DNA from: Macrocystis pyrifera
Taxonomy: Eukaryota > Sar > Phaeophyceae > Laminariales > Laminariaceae
DNA: 64,000 nt
NCBI GenBank assembly: GCA_031763025.1
Contig: JASSKH010000021.1
Coordinates: forward strand, 1,550,001-1,614,000
Direction: 5' to 3'
Below, piece after piece: positions 22,978 to 31,045 of this stretch (position 1 is its first letter; every line of letters begins with the position of its first letter). The position numbers and the translations under genes were made by a program. Below the pieces are notes generated by a model, which had not been told where the DNA came from, searched no databases, and saw only the letters and a program-made list of their open reading frames with translations.

Positions 22978-25900
22978 CCGGATATGGCTCCCACCAGTCA
23001 AGTGCGTCGTGCACTGGTTCCAGATGATGTGCTCTGGGGAGCTTTCCATGTTCGCGGATGCTCCGGCATCCCAGTATGTTCCCGTCACCTACGACGTGTC
23101 GAAAGTGTCCTGCCCGGTTGCCATCGTCTACGGCGGGCAGTGACTACCTAGGTGCGCATCCACCCCGACCCCCCCCACCTCCTGTGCCGCGTATTAAAAT
23201 CGAAAGCCTCTGGGGGTTATCATGAGTCATTCGCTGTGCCGTTCAAGCTACCACCGTATTTGGTGGCCTCAGACCTCAAGCTTCGGCTTCGGCCTAGGTT
23301 CTGTTTTTTGTGTTTCCTTTGTCTCAAGTGCGGTGCAGGAAGGCTTGCGCCCTATATATAGCTGTTGGTGGGCCCCCACGCTTTGGACGAAACAAGTCAG
23401 AGAGAGGCAAAGGCGAGCTCTCGCTGAAATGAAATTCTTCCTAAACCGACCGTCACAACCGACGGCACATGATGACGGATGTTGTATCGACCCTGCTCTG
23501 CTGTCTAGGCACCGCCAATATTGTTTTTCTTGTGGAGGCCTTAACTTTATAATGTCCAGCCAACCTGTCGTCCTCACGGACCTCTGCCAGGGACCGACTG
23601 TCAAGTATTGTTTTCACACTAGATGTTTATCTCACCTCCCCCCCCGCCTTGGGTTAGTCCGTCGGCGCCGACGCTGTAAAACATGCCTTTCACTGCGTGA
23701 GCTAGACAACCAGGGCACCATTTTGGTTTTTGGTGGTCACCACGGCTGGCGGTCGAAGTAGATCATATATACGGGGTAGACAACCTTGACTCCGCACAAT
23801 GGGGGGATGATAGTACCACGTACTGTGGGCCGATCGATATACGGCAAGGCACCCACGAGGCAGTTACGTATCGTAGTATACCCGTCGCTGTCGCTGAAAG
23901 TCGTCACACCAGAAAGCTTATCACTTCATTCGACGCTGTCATTCCATGTGAAAGAAAGTCCTGTCTCGCACGCGGTTCTTTGTAGGGTGCATCTCATCCT
24001 TCATGCGACTCGCCGAACACTTCACGGTTTTTCGCGCTCAGTGCAAGCTCAGTGCAAGCAGCTTCTGCCTGGTCGGTGAAAACCCGACGTGCTCCGTCCC
24101 GGCATTGTAGAGAGGGTCTATGGACATAATGCTATGGCCATGTATGACATGAACACCTCCCCGCCCCCGTCCTTTCCCTGAACACGCTCGGTGCTTGAAC
24201 TCTTTGGGACACCATGTGTAGCGACCGAACAAATGATAAGTGGGAGGGGTGCAACATACCATAGTACATGTTACGGGTGTCCCGCAACTACTTCACAGGT
24301 GTCCGGGACCCCCCCCCTGCACAATTCGGGCGTATAAAATTATTTTTGAGACATTGGACAACGTAGCAAGCCCCACAAGGTGTCGGCAGCCTCTTAGTTT
24401 ATAACGCCTATTGATGGGCTACATTGTTCAAAGTCTCCACAAGGACATTTTCACGCCCACATTGTGCAGGGGGGGGTCCCTGCCACCTTTGTTGCATTGG
24501 AGGCCGACTGTAAAAGCATCGCCCCCCACCCTCGTCCAGCACCCCGCGTTGCCTCTTGTGACTGATGCTGTACGCAAAAGGTGTTCCACACACGCGGAGG
24601 GCGTTCCTCGCCAGGGACGTCGCGGTATTATTTGTTGTTCGTCTTCCCCCCCCCCCGCCTCGGAAGTCATACGACTACCGCCATGCATGATGATGAGTAC
24701 CCCCCCCCCCTTCCTATTATATAACTGGTATTTATAGGTTGGGTTGGCGTCAGTTGGCGACGACGCTGTAAAACATGCCGCTCACTGCGTGAGCTAGACA
24801 GTCAGGGTACCGTTTTTTGTTTTTTTTTGGCGGTGACCACGGCTGGCGGTCAAGTTAGATCATTTTTGTGCAGGGAGAACCTTTACTCCGTACAAGGGGG
24901 ATGATCGTATCACGTAGTGTGTATATGGTGAGGCACCCTCGAGGCAGTTACATGGTAACCCCATTGCTGTCTCTGGAAGTGGCCCCTCGAGAAATTAAAT
25001 CAATTCATGATGCTGTCATCCATATGCAAGAAAATCCGCCTCTAAAGCGGTTCTTAGTAGGATGCAGCTCACCCTTCATGCGACTCGCCGGACACCTCAC
25101 GGCGCTTCGCGCTTGGTGCAAGCAATGTCTGCCTGGTCGGTGCAAACCCGACGTGCTCCGTCCCGGCATTGTAGGGATGCGAGGGTCTATGGTCATACGA
25201 CTACGGCTATGCATGATAATGAGTACACCCCCCCCCCCCTGAAGTCCCAGAAAAAAGTTTACCAACCCCTTGCGCCGCCGTACAGCAGCGCAAGATACCT
25301 ACCGAGAAACCGAAGACTAGAAAGGATAGGCTTAGATATTATAGATTTGGCTTTATAGATTCAGCTTTATAGATTTAGCTTTATAGGCTCAGGAAAATAA
25401 ACAAAGCCGAGGCCTTTTCCTTGAACTTAGTGTAGAACACACTCTTTCCAGCGTAAGAAATCCAGCCTGGGCCAGCATCCCTGTTTCTTACTACCGTGGA
25501 TGTCCTTTGGTGTTTGCACAACCGTGGCTGTACTTCTTCCTTTCCCCCCGCAGTGGAAGTGGAGGCTTTGAAAGCCACCCTCCCCAACGTGGTCATGTCC
25601 ATCCGGGAGGAGAAGTACGAACATCTTGACACCATGTGGGCGGACACGGCGAAGGACACCGTCTTCCCAAGGGTGAGAAATGTATTCGACCGATGCGGAT
25701 CACAGATGGGCGGGACCCCCCCGATTGCACAGTGCAAGCGTAAAGCGTTCCTTCTGGGGGCATTGAGGAATGAATGTAGCACGCCGTTAGGCGTACCGAG
25801 TTGAGAGGTTGTCGACAGGTTGTGGGGTTTACCACGTTATCCAATCTCTCCGCAAGGAACTGTTTACGCCCACCCCGTGCAGGGGGGGGGGAGTCCGGGC

Positions 25901-27982
25901 CACCTGTGTAATAGTTATGCACGGGTAATGGGGTACCTCGACCGACGGACGCCAGTGCGCGCAGCCCCCGCTTGTTTTGTACCCCTTACACCACTGAAAC
26001 CATGTTTCATACCTCTAATTCATGCTACTACAGGGGATCATAGTAAATAGGACTATTAATAAATATTGTTAGTGGTAATAGGGAAATATACAGTTTTTTG
26101 TGTGCATCGTAGTTCCTATATACTATGGTCCCCCGTCATATTACGAGGGTGCATAGTAAAATCCATATTACGGAGGACCATGGTAAATAGGACCTACGGT
26201 ACACAAAAAAAACTACACTTTTCCCTATTCTTACTAATAATATTTGGTCCTATTTACTATGGTCTCCCGTAATAGTAATACACAGCAATCAGAAGCCACG
26301 ATGGACCCAAAAATCACATATTTTCCTGTATCTACTCACCGTATTCGGTTTTAATTGCTATTTTCGATGTTCCCCTGCACGATTTTGGCTCGTAAACCTG
26401 AATGCAGTTTTCGAGGGGTTAAGCCTCTACAGCGGGGGGGGGGGAGGGGCGTCGGTGCGCGCTGGTCGATTCACGTCGATTAGGACGCTGGCAGAACACT
26501 CCATTGCCGATATATTAGTTGCGGGGGAAAAACGTCTGTTGATGTTTGTTAGTGTATTAGGTGTTGGTTGTTCCTGCTGTTGTGTTGCTACTGCTGTTCT
26601 TGTTTTACGTTGTGGCTGTGGTTGCCGTTGGTAGCCTCCGTGATATGGATTTTATCTAACTCCAGCGAAGCAGGAGAAGGGGAGGGGGAGGCACCACCGT
26701 TCGCAGCACCTCTTTTGGATTCCCGCCGTCCGCCGTGTCGGTCAGAGCCTTTTTTCTCGGAAAATTCTGCGCGCGGGCGCGACACCACCCAGTAGCACGG
26801 CGCAAGGTATCATTTTGAAACGCACGCATGCAGAGCGCCTCGATTAGGGTGGACCGACGGCACTAGGCTGTGGTTCGGTCAAGATTTACACTTTTTACCG
26901 CGTGGCTGTTGTTTTGTACGAGTCTCTTTCGTGCCTGACGCCTCAACTGTTCAGTGAGAATGTCCCTGGTACTCGTGTGTGAGTGTGCGTCTTTCCGTCT
27001 CAATGGTGCCACCGCTTGCAAACATGGTAGCGCGTGAAAGCATCCTTCAGGATTGCTACGTTAGAGCACCATCGTAATTTCCACGCTTGGTCGCCTTTGT
27101 CGGAGTTCGCCCAGAGGCGTTTTGTCGTCTAGGGGGATCAATTTCACGGTTCCGTCGGTAGCGGCGAGTCCGGTGGCAAGAAAAGGAGCAGCCAGTCGCA
27201 GCAGCTTCATTGAAAGGAGCCCACTGTAGGCGATTTTTTCTTTTATTCCTCCGGCGGATTGGTAGAAATAATAAGTAAAGCTTAAGCTTACCACACTTCC
27301 ATATTCAACATATTTACGCGTCGTGTATCAATCTAATACACCCATCGTCCCGTTGCAATAGCAGACCAGGCTGCGAACGCCTCCCCCCCCGGGCAGGAAG
27401 GGCTTACCTCAACCCGCAAAAGCCATCCTGGTCTATAGAAAACCGCGTACCGCGCCACTACGACATACCGGTTTGCTTGCTAGCAACCTTGTGTTTATAT
27501 GTTGACGTGCGATGGTGTTTTTTTTTCCGCATTATTTTTCCAGCGAACGCTATTGAGAAACGCCACTGCGACCCCACCGAGCACAGCTTCAGTTGGACCT
27601 GCTAACTTGACAATAGCGGGGAAGGGGGGAGAGGGGCTGCTGCATCTTTCGATCTCGAGGAACGGCTGAGAGCCCGATCTCTCGCCCCAAGACAGAAAAT
27701 AGTGATCCCGCCCAACTAACCCAAAACAATAAAACAGTCCTGGGGACTGCCCTGAAAAACGAAAAGGACCCGGCAAAACTAACCCGAAAGAACAAAACGG
27801 TCCTGAGGACTGGCCTGAAAAATACCAACAATTGCGATTTTACTATATACCAGGTATGGTACGTCTAGACGCGTTGGCGCTCTTTGATATACCTTGTCTT
27901 GTTTTTTTTTATATATCGCGCGTCACAGGTGGAGGCTTTGATACAGCAAATGGCGCCCGACAAACTGGGTACGGCCGACTGA
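10310..27982 (+). CDS. AB-hydrolase lipase (acid lipase / steryl ester hydrolase family), frame-broken
   Basis: Eleven exons: 10310-10467, 12974-13136, 13767-13861, 16345-16429, 16982-17091, 18076-18252, 19824-19959, 22066-22120, 22998-23151, 25554-25672 and 27929-27982. All phases agree once one base in exon 9 is discounted, giving 434 residues. There is an N-terminal hydrophobic anchor or signal (about 8-45), the family's opening motif EDHHAVTADGF, MHGLMQDS (oxyanion strand), FLGNARGNRYS, WNFSIDELARYD, the nucleophile elbow GFSQG (Ser214), HWFQMM, GGQ then D (Asp375) and EKYEHLD (His401). Family enzymes hydrolyse triacylglycerols or steryl esters in lysosomes, ER or lipid droplets. As read, TGA at 23141 stops the chain after Gln374, before Asp and His. 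This is either a null allele or a sequencing error. Confidence 0.88.
10738..11510. repeat. Tandem duplication, ~380-bp unit
   Basis: Two nearly identical copies (about 10738-11113 and 11114-11510), each starting ACTGATGCTGCTGCTGTGTT and ending CTACTGTGTTGTGTGCTGT. They differ by small indels, e.g. TATACCATCGATATACG versus TATATCGATATACG. The pair lies in lipase intron 1. Confidence 0.85.
11690..11830. repeat. A/T-homopolymer inverted repeat
   Basis: Runs such as TTTTTTTCAGTTTTTTTCAG and their complement CTGAAAAAAACTGGAAAATA around a CCCCGAAAATTTTCCCCG core make a long imperfect hairpin. No gene. Confidence 0.5.
12320..12610. repeat. Copy of the dispersed GATC-rich element
   Basis: Contains CTCATGTTGACGGGTAGGAC, TTTCCTGGATTGGACCGG, GATCCTGAACAACAAATC and GATGATCTAGATGATC, matching the copies near 40.0 kb and 46.1 kb. 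It lies in lipase intron 1. Confidence 0.55.
12974..13136 (+). CDS. Lipase exon 2
   Basis: Acceptor GCCCCCAG, donor GTAAGT, phase 0 end. It encodes residues 53-107 including ELAEAEGFRVEDHHAVTADG, the conserved start of the AB-hydrolase-associated lipase region. Confidence 0.85.
13425..13580. repeat. C-run-flanked direct repeat
   Basis: The 50-bp block ATCAATGGATGTTTCC to CACTCAAGAGGACACC occurs twice (about 13456 and 13520), with C runs before, between and after. This is the same C-run punctuation seen in the retroposon trains. Confidence 0.6.
13767..13861 (+). CDS. Lipase exon 3
   Basis: Acceptor CTCCGCAG, donor GTAAGG, phase 0 to phase 2. It encodes AVLLMHGLMQDSESLLCGG, the strand and HG motif that form the oxyanion hole region of the hydrolase fold. 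Confidence 0.88.
14390..14893 (+). mobile_element. C-tailed retroposon, 500-bp unit fused to pol fragment
   Basis: Starts directly after a C run. It has the family order: ATATAGGTTGG start, ACTACTTGAGCTAGACAGCC, GTCACAGCTGGTGGTCGAG, GCACCCGAGAGGCAGTTACA, TGCATCTCACCCTTCATG, CCGTCCCGGCATTGTAGGG, ATGTATGATATCGAGT. Unlike other copies it has no C run at its 3' end but runs straight into the retrotransposon coding fragment at 14894. Confidence 0.7.
14894..15724 (+). mobile_element. Non-LTR-type pol C-terminal fragment with C tail
   Basis: A broken coding region, readable in parts of two frames with stops: LKWQFKVRNLPEKRLP, then LKLRFRVGDLDLPERR, then HVCPCGKAIE, ECEMYKQGRDVLEGEMRGID and EKTIAILGDRWWPQ. 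The CxC...H...C block resembles the zinc knuckle after the reverse transcriptase of non-LTR elements; no reverse-transcriptase core is left. The tail CGTCTCGAAAGGGATGCG to GAGTACGCCCC ends in a C run. It lies in a lipase intron. A second copy of the same end is at 36195. Confidence 0.6.
15725..16269 (+). mobile_element. C-tailed retroposon unit B
   Basis: Begins at the C run that ends the previous element and carries the complete ~500-bp family sequence (TTATATATATTATATATGGG, ACTACGTGAGCTAGACATCC, GTCCGCCTCACAAGCGGTT, CGTCCCGGCATTGTAGGGAT). It ends GAGTAC plus an 18-base C run. Head-to-tail with the preceding copy. Confidence 0.75.
16345..16429 (+). CDS. Lipase exon 4
   Basis: Acceptor GCTTTCTCAG, donor GTGCTG (weak but in phase). 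It encodes LATAGFDVFLGNARGNRYSH, the conserved GNxRGNxYS motif of acid lipases. Confidence 0.87.
16982..17091 (+). CDS. Lipase exon 5
   Basis: Acceptor CATCATCCAG, donor GTAAGC, phase 0 to phase 2. It encodes AYWNFSIDELARYDTPAMID, the family motif FWxFSxDEMAxYDLPAxID that follows the GNxRGN motif. Confidence 0.88.
18076..18252 (+). CDS. Lipase exon 6 (nucleophile elbow)
   Basis: Acceptor ATGCGACAG, donor GTGGGC. It encodes KLCYIGFSQGTAQAFAAFSS, with the catalytic Ser214 in GFSQG where most relatives have GHSQG, followed by the LFVALSPAA helix region. Confidence 0.9.
18672..18850. repeat. Copy of the dispersed GATC-rich element
   Basis: Contains CATTCAACCCAGGAGACCTG, CATACGGCTCCCACCCG and GAGCTAGATCATACAGACC, matching the copy at 3235-3535. 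It lies in a lipase intron. Confidence 0.5.
19104..19448 (+). mobile_element. SINE with tRNA-like B box and A-rich tail
   Basis: The head contains GGAGTTCGAGTCCCACGTGG, a good polymerase III B box. The body has CGATAGCAAGGCAAGGCAAG, GACCCCGGATCTGAGTCACG and GGAGAGCGAAAAGAAAGG. The tail is AT-rich, ending in a run of A. Related bodies are at 8430, 50450 (reverse) and 60112, so it is a dispersed family. Confidence 0.7.
19463..19667 (+). mobile_element. C-tailed retroposon, 5'-truncated copy E
   Basis: Only the last ~190 bp of the unit (GTCCGCCTCACAAGCGGCCC onward) plus a GTAGACCCCC tail. Its C run is immediately followed by the next truncated copy. Confidence 0.7.
19668..19788 (+). mobile_element. 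C-tailed retroposon, 5'-truncated copy F
   Basis: The last ~105 bp of the unit, starting GTCTGCCTGGTCGGTGTCAG within a few bases of the C run of copy E, and ending GTGAATG plus a long C run. A clear case of one truncated copy joined to the tail of another. Confidence 0.7.
19824..19959 (+). CDS. Lipase exon 7
   Basis: Acceptor GCGACTGCAG, donor GTTAGA, phase 0 end. It encodes FIYLLFGRRRMLP and a hydrophobic stretch, matching the cap region LYxLFGxxEFLP of the family. Confidence 0.82.
20613..20760 (+). mobile_element. Two C-tailed 3'-end copies in tandem
   Basis: Two copies of the CGTCTCGAAAGGGATGCG to AACAAATGAGTACGCC segment (about 20613-20685 and 20697-20760). The second starts just after the C-rich tail of the first and itself ends in GAGTACGCCCTCCCCCC. 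Confidence 0.7.
21220..21370. repeat. GGAAGCTTCCAT inverted/tandem repeat
   Basis: Five or so imperfect ~30-bp units built from the palindrome GGAAGCTTCC and TAGTAGATGGAAGCA. It lies in a lipase intron; no function visible. Confidence 0.7.
21470..21625. mobile_element. Diverged MITE, CCCACAATGGACCC family
   Basis: Starts near TAGCTATTGCGGGG, contains AGAACCCACAATGGACCCG and ends CATGTTCCCCCGTAATAG. Similar sequences are at about 26278-26385, 37205-37315, 56495-56590 and 61868-61985. Confidence 0.5.
22066..22120 (+). CDS. Lipase exon 8
   Basis: A 55-bp exon, acceptor CTGTGAGGCAG, donor GTGAGA, phase 0 to phase 1. It encodes MSPSRKLEVYPHIYSYSS, aligning to the family stretch NxSRxxVYxxHxPAGTS just before the VxNxxHWxQ helix. 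Confidence 0.72.
22740..22980. repeat. (CTG)n-type trinucleotide repeat
   Basis: Interrupted CTG/CTT repeat over ~240 bp, ending 17 bp before the first base of lipase exon 9. It makes long spurious open frames (poly-Leu on plus, poly-Ser on minus). Confidence 0.9.
22998..23151 (+). CDS. Lipase exon 9, with one-base frameshift
   Basis: Acceptor CTCCCACCAG, donor GTGCGC. It encodes VKCVVHWFQMMCSGELSMFA and ends VAIVYGGQ. The next codon reads TGA (23141-23143). Dropping one base there reads GAC TAC CTA G, which restores Asp375 and gives exactly the phase needed for exon 10. Length is 154, one more than phase requires. Confidence 0.82.
23649..24156 (+). mobile_element. C-tailed retroposon unit D
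   Basis: Full-size unit starting directly after a C run (CCCCCCCCGCC) and ending GACATGAACACC plus a C-rich tail. More diverged than copies B and C, with small indels such as a duplicated CAGTGCAAGC. Confidence 0.7.
24294..24491. mobile_element. MITE copy 2, CACAGGTG inverted ends
   Basis: Left end CACAGGTGTCCGGGACCCCC, right end GGGGGGGTCCCTGCCACC. It shares CCCCACAAGGTGTCGGCAGC and TTGTTCAAAGTCTCCACAAG with the copy at 6935. Confidence 0.65.
24646..24710 (+). mobile_element. Minimal 5'-truncated C-tailed copy
   Basis: After a C run, only AAGTCATACGACTACCGCC and ATGCATGATGATGAGTAC remain (about 40 bp of the unit's 3' end), then an 11-base C run. The full-size unit C follows directly. Confidence 0.65.
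24711..25234 (+). mobile_element. C-tailed retroposon unit C
   Basis: Full-size ~510-bp unit, directly after the C run of the minimal copy, ending GATAATGAGTACACCCC with a C run. Best-preserved copy with units A and B for building a consensus. Confidence 0.75.
25554..25672 (+). CDS. Lipase exon 10 (catalytic His)
   Basis: Acceptor TTCCCCCCGCAG, donor GTGAGA, phase 0 end. It encodes EALKATLPNVVMSIREEKYE and HLDTMWADTAKDTVFPR, with the catalytic histidine His401 of the YxHLDFxWG motif. Confidence 0.88.
25701..25908. mobile_element. MITE copy 3, CACAGATGG inverted ends
   Basis: Left CACAGATGGGCGGGACCCCC, right GGGGGAGTCCGGGCCACCTGTG. It lies 28 bp after the donor of lipase exon 10. Confidence 0.6.
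26029..26140. mobile_element. MITE, TATTACGGGGG family
   Basis: ACAGGGGATCATAGTAAATA start, AATAGGGAAATATACAG core and TACTATGGTCCCCCGTCATA end. It is followed within about 25 bp by a second copy in the other orientation. Confidence 0.6.
26166..26274. mobile_element. MITE, TATTACGGAGG copy (opposite orientation)
   Basis: TATTACGGAGGACCATGGTA start, ACTATGGTCTCCCGTAATA end, with the core TTTTCCCTATTCTTACTAAT reversed relative to the 26029 copy. Confidence 0.65.
27061..27210 (-). CDS. Small ORF with signal-peptide-like start (uncertain)
   Basis: ATG at 27210, 49 codons, TAA at 27061. It starts MKLLRLAAPFLATGLAATDG, a good secretory signal shape, then a short polar stretch KLIPLDDKTPLGEL. It lies antisense within the last lipase intron. 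No homologue or splice donor was recognised; it may be chance. Confidence 0.25.
   Translation of the reverse strand: MKLLRLAAPFLATGLAATDGTVKLIPLDDKTPLGELRQRRPSVEITMVL
27929..27982 (+). CDS. Lipase exon 11 (C-terminus)
   Basis: Acceptor GCGCGTCACAG after a T-rich tract, phase 0. It encodes VEALIQQMAPDKLGTAD then TGA. The length and helical character fit the last helix of the hydrolase. Assigned by phase and fit; a different terminal exon is possible. Confidence 0.6.
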   Translation: MEALIQQMAPDKLGTAD

Positions 27983-28054
27983 TGGTGTCCCCTGCCGCAG
28001 GGGCGATATTAGCAAGGGGAGGTTGAGGAAAATACGGAGGGTGGGGATCCTAAA

Positions 28055-29056
28055 ACGGTAGTTCGGAGGGGCATCAGCGCGGCCCCCTGCGACTGTTTCA
28101 TTTTTTTGTTTTATCCTCCAATGGACGGGTATAATTAGAGCCTTAGTTCATCACACTTCCGCATCGCGTGTGTTTCCAAAGATATACCCATCGCGTGTGT
28201 TTCCAAAGATAGACCGCGTGCCTGTCGCTGGTGGGGACATTGCTGCTGGTGCTTCTCCGATGAAAGCAGTTATCGACGGTCACGGCAAGCTAGCGTGCGT
28301 TTGGAGGGAAAGGCCTTATGTATGTACCTTCGTAAAAACGAGGCTTTACGAGGAGGGGAAGGGAGGTGGGTGGGGGGAGGAGTTTGTAATATATGATGTG
28401 GAAGTATCTAAGCTTCGGCCTCTACACCTACTGTACATTGAGTTATTATGTACCAGGAGGCATGCCGAAAACGGGGCAATAAGGTACCGCTCAGTTCGCA
28501 GTGTACGAGCTATCTGCCCCCGCGGCTTTGAGAGGGCCTCGGCTCGATCAAAAGACAGTCACACAATAAGACTGCATGACGAGTACGTAGTCAGCCCGGC
28601 GGAAGCTTTAGCAGGAATAGCAGCGACAGCGAGCGACACAAATGTTTGAGACTTGCACGGTCGGCGCGGGGGGAAGTTTATCGCGTGGATCTGATGTGGC
28701 GCACAGCATTCGTCCATTCTGTGCGCCACCCGGCGGCAGTCGTATGACGTGTACTTCGACAGTAGCACAACTGTAATGTTTCCGCGCTTGCCTCAAGCGC
28801 CGACGTCCTATCAGAGCAGTAGGAGGAGGAGGTGGGCTACGAAGGCGCGATGTCCTTGATATAGGCAGTAGGAAGGGGCATCAGCGCGACCCTCCACGAT
28901 TTTGTTTGCTTTATCCTCCCGTGGACAGATAAAAGTAGAGCTGTAGCTCACTACGCTTAACATATCGCGTTTGTGGCAGCTTTAGCCCAGCGGTTGAGAG
29001 CTGTAGCTCACTACACTTACACATCACGTGTGTGGCAGCTTTAGGCCAGCGGTTGA
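28055..29056. repeat. Repeated block flanking 28.2-28.8 kb
   Basis: A GGGGCATCAGCGCG...TTTGTTTTATCCTCC...GACAGATAAAAGTAG block occurs at about 28055-28145 and again at 28875-28945. The second copy is followed by a 60-bp tandem pair starting GAGCTGTAGCTCACTAC (28938-29056). Another short pair, CATCGCGTGTGTTTCCAAAG, is at 28160-28210. The 159-codon open frame between them is not recognisable. Confidence 0.5.
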
Positions 29057-29734
29057 CCATTTGCCTGGCCCTGTTGGTGTCCTTGATCATGCCCTATCAG
29101 AGCCGGTGGAATTGGGGTGGGGTTACACGATGTTGCGGTGTCCTTTAAGATGCCCCCCATAAGAGTAATTGGCATTGAGGTGGGGCTACGATATCGCAAG
29201 CGTTCTTGGTTATGATGTAAGATTAAGGTTGTGGCTACGATACGGATGATGGTCCGTGAGAGCTCTAGACGGAGGGGTGCGACTATGCTGTTGCTGCGAC
29301 CTTGATGAGGCACAGTTCACACGCGTTGAGGCGTACCAGGTACCTGGTATATACGTACAGGTATGCAATCCAGGGAAATGCCATGCAACGGTCGTTAATA
29401 TATATTCAGTCGCCCCGAAGCAGACCCATCTTGGCCCGTACTAACTGGGTTGGCGTTCTGTGGGGCGTTGTTGTGATCTCAGACCACAGGGCATGCCATT
29501 TTGGTGGACCACTTTCGAATCGGGAGTTCGTTCGTTCTTTACCGTCGGAGAAATGTTGGCACTCCCCATCACCCCTGCACGCGGCACACCAAAATAATAA
29601 AAAAACAAGCCGTGATCAATGCCCACCGCGTTCGTCCCTTTATGCCACGGTGGCCTTTGTGGTCTCGTTCAAATCTCGACGGGGAACCGCATACATACGT
29701 TGAGGATACGCCACCACGCTCGAAATCATGGTCA

Positions 29735-29905
29735 TGTTGTAAGGATTACTCTGGGCTGGGTAATCGATCGATCTTTACCTGGGGTATATAGGTCAGCAGA
29801 AAACACATTCACATGTGGCGTGGTCGGCAGGACGGGAGAGCGTTGTAAAATTATCCCCCTGGGCTGGGGATTCGATCGATAGTTTACCACTTCCAAGTAG
29901 CCTCC
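29735..29905 (+). repeat. tRNA-like SINE heads, two partial copies
   Basis: Two copies of a CTGGGCTGGG(T/G)AT(C/T)CGATCGAT block in plus orientation. The same block in reverse precedes GCTACAGGGGTA at 31440-31520 and 31725-31790. The fuller copies show a polymerase III A-box-like CTGTAGCTCAG. Confidence 0.45.
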
Positions 29906-30540
29906 GGAGACGCGCATGTACGCACATGGTATGTCCTACGCCGGTTCCACGGGGTGATCGTAATATTGACGTTTGGGTGACGTACGTCCTGTGTCACACG
30001 CCTTCTGTGTGGGTCATCATCACCTGGCACTCTTGCCTTCACCTTATCACAGGGGTAAATATATTCTCGAGCACATGTACGAGTGTTGGTTTAGTTTTTA
30101 AAGACCTTCTTATCGAAACCCTTCTTTGGAAGCTGCATGTGAAAGTTCGATCGCGCGTGCGACGCGTACGTGTTTTGTGTGTACTCGGCAGTCGGTGCTG
30201 TATGAATATATGTAACGGACACGGCTTCCGCTGTGTGCTGGGCTGGCCGGCACAAAACTTTGTGCCCAGGACGTGTGTCGTCAATTTGAACCTTGCACGT
30301 CGGCCCAGTCCAACCCAACCCCAAGCCTAACCTTATAACCCTAACCCCAAAACCCTTTGGGGGGTTTGAGGTCGGCAGGGGCAGGCACGCGGCTCCACCG
30401 CGTGTTTTGGTAGCGTTCACAAAAAAACATCCGGGCGGCCGAAAGGCCAGCCTTGACCAATAAGACCTGCACACTCTGCACAAAGTTTTGCGCCGACCCG
30501 TCCTGCACATAGAGCGAACCATCAGAGGCGTGTCTTAACT

Positions 30541-30635
30541 TATCCCTTTTAGGACTGCAGTCCCGCTTTGGGGACACATTACTTAGAATTTGACTGGTTT
30601 GTCCCCAAATCGGGACTGCACTTCTAAAAGGGTTA
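30541..30635. mobile_element. Palindromic MITE, CTGCAGTCCCG family
   Basis: Left TTTTAGGACTGCAGTCCCGC, right CGGGACTGCACTTCTAAAAG, with ACTTAGAATTTGACTGGTTT between. A second copy at 61680-61862 is split by another MITE. Confidence 0.7.
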
Positions 30636-30682
30636 ATAATCCCCGCAGAGAGCATAGGAACGAACCGATTGGAATATTATTT

Positions 30683-31045
30683 GCCACATGATGTCGGCGT
30701 CCCCGGTGGCTTTTGGTAGGTGGTACGCGTTCCGACTAAGATCAATTTCGTGGGTTCAAGTCTCACCGAGTGCACACTCGTGAGGACTTTTCGTTGCATA
30801 AAAATTGACTAACGGAAAGCGCGAAAGCGTGAGTTAGCAAAGAATCGATGAAAAATCGATGAGCAGCGGGAATGCTGAACCCTATGCGCGATAAAAAATG
30901 AAGGCACGTACCGGGGGGAGACGGGACGACACCTGTGACCACGGCTTGTCCAGAAGAAGGCCGCTGAGGGTAAAACCACCTAGGAGTTGAGCTGGAAAGT
31001 GAAAGTGATGATAAAAAATAAATAAATAAAAATGATGAGTTGTGG
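30683..31045 (+). mobile_element. tRNA-derived SINE, apparently full length
   Basis: The head has a tRNA-like D-arm region (GGTGGCTTTTGGTAGGTGGT) and T-arm GTGGGTTCAAGTCTCACCG with a B box. A ~250-bp body follows, then a tail of AATAAATAAATAAA repeats. Not a functional tRNA: no acceptor stem pairs. Confidence 0.6.

Noticed and set aside
22690..23151. 153-codon Leu-rich open frame
   Set aside because: Made by the CTG repeat; the real coding part of this stretch is lipase exon 9 in another frame.
28170..28649. 159-codon open frame just after the lipase gene
   Set aside because: Lies between two copies of a repeat, no family recognised, no splice or start context of note.
30310..30360. Interstitial telomere repeat (CCCTAACCCC, CCTAACC)
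   Set aside because: Only two or three irregular units; similar short stretches at ~38940 are also irregular.
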